Shown: piece after piece, positions 6,215-9,967 of the stretch
Position numbering within the stretch: position 1 is the stretch's first letter
Layout of the letters: each line of letters opens with the position of its first letter
NCBI GenBank assembly: GCA_015231665.1
Contig: JADGBD010000048.1
Coordinates: forward strand, 1 to 9,967
DNA length: 9,967 bases
Reading direction: 5' to 3'
Source of the DNA: Gammaproteobacteria bacterium
GTDB lineage: Bacteria > Pseudomonadota > Gammaproteobacteria > Chromatiales > Chromatiaceae
Position numbers and translations under genes: made by a program
Notes under the pieces: generated by a model
Database searches by the model: none
What the model saw: only the letters and a program-made list of their open reading frames with translations
Told to the model about the DNA's origin: nothing

Positions 6215-7167
6215 GGGAACTCCGGGGGTTGGGTATTGGGGTTTGCAGCCGAGGTGGGCAGTGGCGGATTCTGTGGTTGCTGGGTGCGTTCACCCAGAGC
6301 GCTCAGGGTCTGACGCAGCTCTGCGAAAGCCTGGCCCAGATGCTCCAGGCCGATGGGGTTTTCGCCTACCGGGGGCTTCAGGCTCCCGCTCAGTTGCCCC
6401 AGATGATCCTGGCTGGTTTGCTGTAGCTCATGCAGCTGGTGCAGGGCCAGTTCCTGCTGCGTCAATTGCGCAGCCGCGCGCACCGCTAGGTTCAGGGCGG
6501 CAACCGTGGTGTTGAGGGCGTGCTCCAGGCCGCTGAGCAGGTCGCGGTTGAGTTGCTGGGTCAGCGCAAGCACCTCCAGCCCCTGCTGCGCCACCAGGAT
6601 CTGGCTGAGCAAATCGGCATGGCGTTGTTGCAGCAGATAGCTCAGTTCCTCGGCAATCCAGCGTTGCTGTGCGGAATCATCCGATTTCAGCTCGGGTAGC
6701 CGATCGCCCAATGCTTTGGCCAGTTGCGCCAACCGGCGCAGTTGTGCCAGCTGTTTGCTCAGGCGCAGGCGTTGGGTTTGGTTGTCTATGTCCTCGCGCA
6801 TCAGGGCATCGCGGGCATCGCGCAGCCGATCCATGGACTGGCGCAGCGAGACCTGCTGGCGCACATAATCCTGGAAATAGTCCTGCAGGCGGCTGCCAAG
6901 GGGGAACAGGCCAAACAGACGCCGCGAGCCATGCAGCGGGCCGCGATAGGCAGGGTCAAGTCGGTCGATCTGCTGCGTCAGCTGGACCAGTGCGGCCTGG
7001 GTCTGCTGCACTGCGGTGCCCAGGGGTCTAAGCCCGAGCTCTTTGCCCAGGGCGGTTATCTCAGCGCCGCCTAGGGACTGCAGCTGCTGATTGAGCTGCA
7101 GGCGTTGATCCTGGTCCGCCTGGGCGATGCGCTCAAGCCATGTCGCCAGTTGCTGTTGCTCGTCCAT
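6202..7167 (-). CDS. TelA-family (toxic anion resistance) protein
   Basis: The 321-residue product is almost entirely helical and soluble. Family signs are LFGLFPLGSRLQDYFQDY at 84-101, matching the TelA LFG...YF motif, the following helix with ALMREDIDNQTQRL at 121-134, and LNRDLLSGLEHALNTTVAAL at 206-225, matching the TelA C-terminal helix. It is somewhat shorter than many TelA proteins (roughly 350-400 residues), and its last 60 residues are Pro/Gln/Asn-rich and probably disordered. TelA proteins were named for tellurite resistance, but their biochemical action is not established; many are linked to envelope or antimicrobial stress. The start ATG at 7167 is 3 bp after the preceding stop with no clear ribosome-binding site, so coupling is likely. 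The gene name telA is withheld because the match is by family motifs only. Confidence 0.75.
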   Translation of the reverse strand: MDEQQQLATWLERIAQADQDQRLQLNQQLQSLGGAEITALGKELGLRPLGTAVQQTQAALVQLTQQIDRLDPAYRGPLHGSRRLFGLFPLGSRLQDYFQDYVRQQVSLRQSMDRLRDARDALMREDIDNQTQRLRLSKQLAQLRRLAQLAKALGDRLPELKSDDSAQQRWIAEELSYLLQQRHADLLSQILVAQQGLEVLALTQQLNRDLLSGLEHALNTTVAALNLAVRAAAQLTQQELALHQLHELQQTSQDHLGQLSGSLKPPVGENPIGLEHLGQAFAELRQTLSALGERTQQPQNPPLPTSAANPNTQPPEFPWPD

Positions 7168-7170
7168 GGG

Positions 7171-8253
7171 CTAGTGGTAAAGCTTGGCTACGGCGTCGAT
7201 CAGGGCCTCCATTACCTCAAAGGTTGGGGGATTGACCACATCGACAAAGTGTTCCGGCGTGCGCAGACCTTTGGCAGCGACATATTCCTGAAACAGGCGC
7301 GGATCGCGGCTGCGAAAGCCGTACTGGGTGGCGATTTGCTGCAATTTCTGGTCCTGCATCAGGACATCGGCCAGATGGTTGGCTGCCGGTTTGAGAGGGA
7401 TGAACTGGCGTTCGCTGAACAGGGTTGGCTGCGGGTAAAGCAGAACCATATCTGACCTCAGGCGCGAAGGCTGGGCTGCAGCCTCGGCGAGAAACTGGCT
7501 TTCATAGATCAGCACCAGGGGCGCCTTGCCCATGCCCATCACCAGATAGTCCTCGAAGGGTCCTGATGAAGAATGTTCGGTATAGCCCTGGCCAAGGAAC
7601 AGGCGGGCGATGCGCGGCGCCAGCGCGCGAGCTTGATCGATGCTTTGCAGAACGTCTCCATGCCAAATCTGCGATGCCAAGGCGGCGTACATGGCGGCTG
7701 AGTTGGAATGGCGCAGATCGGTGGAGCTGATCATCAGTCGCTTATTCGCTGGATAGGCCTGGCTGTTGCTCAGGTCGCTCCAGCGCTGGTTATCCTCCAT
7801 TGCCTGCAGCAGTCGGTCCAGGTGGGTCAGCCAGTAGATGCCGTCGCGCAGTTCTGCAAAGCCGTTTTTCACCAGTATTTCGGCGATAGGTCGCCAGGAG
7901 GCTATTGCCATCAGCGAATGAAACGGCTGACTGGGGGCGGGTGTCCCATGTTGGGCCCGAATCTTTTCCGCCGCCGGGGCGCCGGAAGGCATGACAAAGT
8001 CGATGTCTTTGAGGTCCAGGCTGGCAATTTCCCGCGAACCGGCCTTGCGTATCTCTACAGCGAAACCGAGTTCGGCCAGCCGCTGGATTGTGGCCTGGTC
8101 ACGGAAGAAGTCGATGTTTTCCGAGCCGGTGTAGCCCCGCAGGGTCAGGCGCTGGCTCAGCTGTCGTTGCTCGCTGAAGGAAAACCAGATGGCCGCAGCC
8201 ACCCCAAGCAGCAACAGGCCAGCCAGAAATGGCGCCAACACGCGTCTTTGCAT
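7171..8253 (-). CDS. membrane-anchored binding-protein-like protein, first gene of TelA/VWA operon
   Basis: The 360-residue product from ATG 8253 has a hydrophobic N-terminal segment (about 7-25, VLAPFLAGLLLLGVAAAIWF) that is either an anchor or an uncleaved signal. The rest is hydrophilic and probably periplasmic. LTLRGYTGSENIDFF followed by IDFVMPSGAPAAEKI recalls the first lobe of solute-binding proteins. The later GYTEHSSSGPFEDYLVMGM and LVLIYESQFLAEAA stretches fit the second lobe, as does LLYPQPTLFSERQFIPL near the position where the VWA partner has YPSEGVITADYPLLLL. The frame is open to a TTG at 8289, but ATG 8253 has GAGG at 8261-8264 with 7-nt spacing and is preferred. The gene opens the operon, and the next gene starts 3 bp after its stop. 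The family is not firmly recognised; the binding-protein assignment is an inference. Confidence 0.65.
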   Translation of the reverse strand: MQRRVLAPFLAGLLLLGVAAAIWFSFSEQRQLSQRLTLRGYTGSENIDFFRDQATIQRLAELGFAVEIRKAGSREIASLDLKDIDFVMPSGAPAAEKIRAQHGTPAPSQPFHSLMAIASWRPIAEILVKNGFAELRDGIYWLTHLDRLLQAMEDNQRWSDLSNSQAYPANKRLMISSTDLRHSNSAAMYAALASQIWHGDVLQSIDQARALAPRIARLFLGQGYTEHSSSGPFEDYLVMGMGKAPLVLIYESQFLAEAAAQPSRLRSDMVLLYPQPTLFSERQFIPLKPAANHLADVLMQDQKLQQIATQYGFRSRDPRLFQEYVAAKGLRTPEHFVDVVNPPTFEVMEALIDAVAKLYH

Positions 8254-8426
8254 CGGAATGCCTCGCAGAAGGGAAGCCCGGCGCCCCAAACGGCCGGACT
8301 GAGCAGACTAACGGCTAAGCATGACAGTTTTACGACAAGCGCCCATTTGGTTTCCGTATCGCCTGAGTTAGCATAGGCACGATAGTGAAAAGATCGGCAA
8401 CCAAAATCGGCGTGGAGGAGTAGGGG
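8254..8426. promoter_or_regulatory. divergent promoter region between the TelA/VWA operon and the HD-GYP gene
   Basis: This 173-bp gap must hold the start signals for both divergent units. On the + strand a weak sigma70-like pair can be read, TTGGTT at 8347-8352 and TAGCAT at 8369-8374 with 16-bp spacing; it is only a partial match. ATCGGC occurs twice, 13 bp apart (8393-8398 and 8406-8411), and could be a regulator site or chance. No convincing minus-strand promoter was found by eye. The + strand ends in a strong ribosome-binding site. Confidence 0.4.
8414..8420 (+). promoter_or_regulatory. strong ribosome-binding site of the HD-GYP gene
   Basis: GGAGGAG lies six bases before ATG 8427. It fixes the start of the downstream gene, whose frame cannot be checked by its stop because it leaves the window. 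Confidence 0.8.
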
Positions 8427-9967
8427 ATGATTGGGCAGAATTCAGACATATCCGGCGTCAGTAAGCTGATTTTTGATCTGACTTCGGTGGGGGTGACCGA
8501 GGCCGATCTGGAGATGCTGCTGCAGCGCCTGTACGATCTCCTTAACGAATTTTCCGCCATCCCGGTGCGCCCCCGTGGTGCCATTCTGCTGCACAATCCG
8601 CGGCATCAGCTGGTCTGCGTCGCCACCTATGGGCTCTGCCAGCGCGATCCGCAAAATCCCCTCGACAATGCCCTTGAGGGCCTGGCGCCGGAAATTCGTG
8701 AGCGCGCCTATGTCACCAGCCTGACCCAGGAGCTGGGGCCTTCCTGGGCCAGCCAGGATGCCCGCTTTCTGGTGCTGCCCTTGACCGAGGGTCCGCGCGC
8801 GATGGGGGTCTGTCTGCTGTGCATCGACCCCGCCTGGAAGCCCAATGAGGAGCTGCTGGACTTTCTTACCGACATCGCCCATGTGGTCAGTGGTGTGGTC
8901 TCCCGCTGCAGTATCAGCGAGACCCTGGGGGTGCGCGAGTTGGAGCTGGAAGAGGCCCGTGCCGATGCCATTCGCCGGCTGGGTTCCGCCTCCGAATACC
9001 GCGACAACGAGACCGGCATGCACGTCATGCGCATGACCCACTACGCCAGCGCCATCGCCAAGGCATTGAATCTGCCAGAAGATTTGCGCGAGCAGCTGGC
9101 CATAGCCGCGCCCATGCACGATGTCGGCAAGATCGGCATCCGTGATGCCATCCTGCTCAAGCCGGCCAAGCTGACGGCGGAAGAGTTCGAGGTGATGAAG
9201 ACCCACACCCTGATTGGCGGCAAGCTGCTCAAGGGGGAAGACAGCCTGATTGGCGCGGCTCGGGAGATTGCCCTGTCCCATCACGAGCACTGGGATGGCA
9301 GCGGCTACCCCGCTGGCCTCAAGGGCGAGGAAATCCCCATCCTCGGGCGTATCTGTGCGGTGGCCGATGTGTTCGACGCTCTGACCACGGCCCGGCCCTA
9401 CAAGCAGCCCTGGAATCTGGAGCAGGCGGTGGAATGGATCTCGGCCGAGTCAGGGCAGAAGTTCGATCCGGCGGTGGTGGATGCCTTTCATCGGGCCATG
9501 CCGGATTTGCTCCGGGTCAAGGCGCTGTATCGGGAGGAGATCATTGACCCCAACGAGGTGGTGGAGCTGCCGGAGCTGGCTCAGGCGGAGGATTGCTACG
9601 TCAAATGGGGCGAGGAGTACCGCATCGGCATCGATGTGATTGACCAGCATCACCGCTATCTGTTTGATCTGGTGAATGATCTGCAGGAGGTGGTGAGCGC
9701 CCGGCGGGGCTCGCGCCAGGTGGCGCGCATCCTCAACGCCCTGGCCAAGTATGCCGAGGTGCACTTTCGCGCCGAGGAGCGGATGATGGAGCACTACGGC
9801 TACCCGGCCCTGGAGCGGCAGAAGCATCAGCATGCCTATTTCGAGCGCATGGTGGGCGAGTTCTACGACGAACTGCACCACAGCCCGCTCACCGCTCAGT
9901 TCGACATCCTGCTCTATCTGCGTGATTGGCTCATCAAGCACATCCGCGTCGAGGACGGCCAGCTGCG
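8427..9967 (+). CDS. GAF / HD-GYP cyclic-di-GMP phosphodiesterase with C-terminal hemerythrin domain (3' partial)
   Basis: At least 513 codons are open to the window edge. Residues about 15-175 look like a GAF-type sensor domain (LVLPLTEGPRAMGVCLLCID, then a long helix with the LLDFLTDIAHVVSGVVSR pattern). Residues about 185-370 are an HD-GYP domain with an intact metal site: H199 in NETGMHVMRM, HD at 231-232 in MHDVGKIGI, HHEHWDGSGYP at 285-295 and D314 in VADVFDAL. Such domains hydrolyse cyclic-di-GMP. From W394 on is a bacteriohemerythrin domain, a diiron O2-binding fold: DQHH (H408), H446 and E450 in HFRAEER, H469, H505 and D510 in KHIRVED. The position that normally holds the first His of the HxxxH pair is Gln465, with H467 close by. 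No membrane segment is seen, so it is cytoplasmic. It probably couples oxygen or redox state to cyclic-di-GMP breakdown. Domain calls are firm; signalling is inferred. Confidence 0.9.
   Translation, partial: MIGQNSDISGVSKLIFDLTSVGVTEADLEMLLQRLYDLLNEFSAIPVRPRGAILLHNPRHQLVCVATYGLCQRDPQNPLDNALEGLAPEIRERAYVTSLTQELGPSWASQDARFLVLPLTEGPRAMGVCLLCIDPAWKPNEELLDFLTDIAHVVSGVVSRCSISETLGVRELELEEARADAIRRLGSASEYRDNETGMHVMRMTHYASAIAKALNLPEDLREQLAIAAPMHDVGKIGIRDAILLKPAKLTAEEFEVMKTHTLIGGKLLKGEDSLIGAAREIALSHHEHWDGSGYPAGLKGEEIPILGRICAVADVFDALTTARPYKQPWNLEQAVEWISAESGQKFDPAVVDAFHRAMPDLLRVKALYREEIIDPNEVVELPELAQAEDCYVKWGEEYRIGIDVIDQHHRYLFDLVNDLQEVVSARRGSRQVARILNALAKYAEVHFRAEERMMEHYGYPALERQKHQHAYFERMVGEFYDELHHSPLTAQFDILLYLRDWLIKHIRVEDGQL

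Noticed and set aside
8254..8289. Longer TTG start for the first minus-strand gene
   Set aside because: ATG 8253 has GAGG at 7-nt spacing and gives a standard N-terminal anchor; the 12 extra residues from TTG have no support.
8442..9290. Minus-strand open frame of 282 codons opposite the HD-GYP gene
   Set aside because: The sense strand encodes intact GAF and HD-GYP motifs with a strong ribosome-binding site; the antisense product has no recognisable domain.

Overview
The window looks like chromosomal DNA of a GC-rich gammaproteobacterium. Mpl is a peptidoglycan-recycling ligase typical of Gram-negative bacteria, and GalU has the short form that begins MIKKC, as in Pseudomonas-like species. 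The intergenic repeats (CTCTGCG-rich units, a GGATTCCG...CATCCGGG hairpin repeat, a CCTGAGCCTGTCGAAGG element) are of the kind scattered through Chromatiales and related genomes. The genus cannot be fixed from the sequence alone. No rRNA, tRNA, CRISPR array, transposase or prophage gene was seen.

Layout: (1) bases 5-1372, mpl on the + strand. (2) Bases 1373-1938, a gene-free convergent gap packed with dispersed repeats, including a 147-bp unit present twice in tandem (period 159 bp) and two cases where a short repeat seems to have landed inside another repeat. (3) Bases 1939-8253, a minus-strand run of five reading frames, read right to left: a membrane-anchored binding-protein-like protein, a TelA-family protein, a membrane-anchored fusion of a binding-protein domain with a VWA domain, a small two-helix membrane protein resembling XpaC, and a 670-codon frame joining glycerate kinase to GalU with no stop between them. 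(4) Bases 8254-8426, a divergent regulatory gap. (5) Bases 8427 to the window end, a + strand GAF / HD-GYP / hemerythrin protein that runs off the edge.

The most interesting part is the four-gene block at 3999-8253. Its genes touch or overlap (gap 3 bp, overlap 13 bp, overlap 4 bp), so they are probably translated together. TelA and XpaC families are known partners in tellurite / toxic-anion / envelope-stress loci. Here they come with two proteins predicted to face the periplasm, both with binding-protein folds and one carrying an intact VWA metal site. I infer an envelope-spanning complex in which outer domains sense or bind something and TelA/XpaC act on the cytoplasmic side. No substrate can be named. 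Glycerate kinase and GalU follow after 47 bp with no terminator and may be cotranscribed. The divergent gene encodes a probable cyclic-di-GMP phosphodiesterase with a diiron oxygen/redox-sensing domain and may share control with the block.
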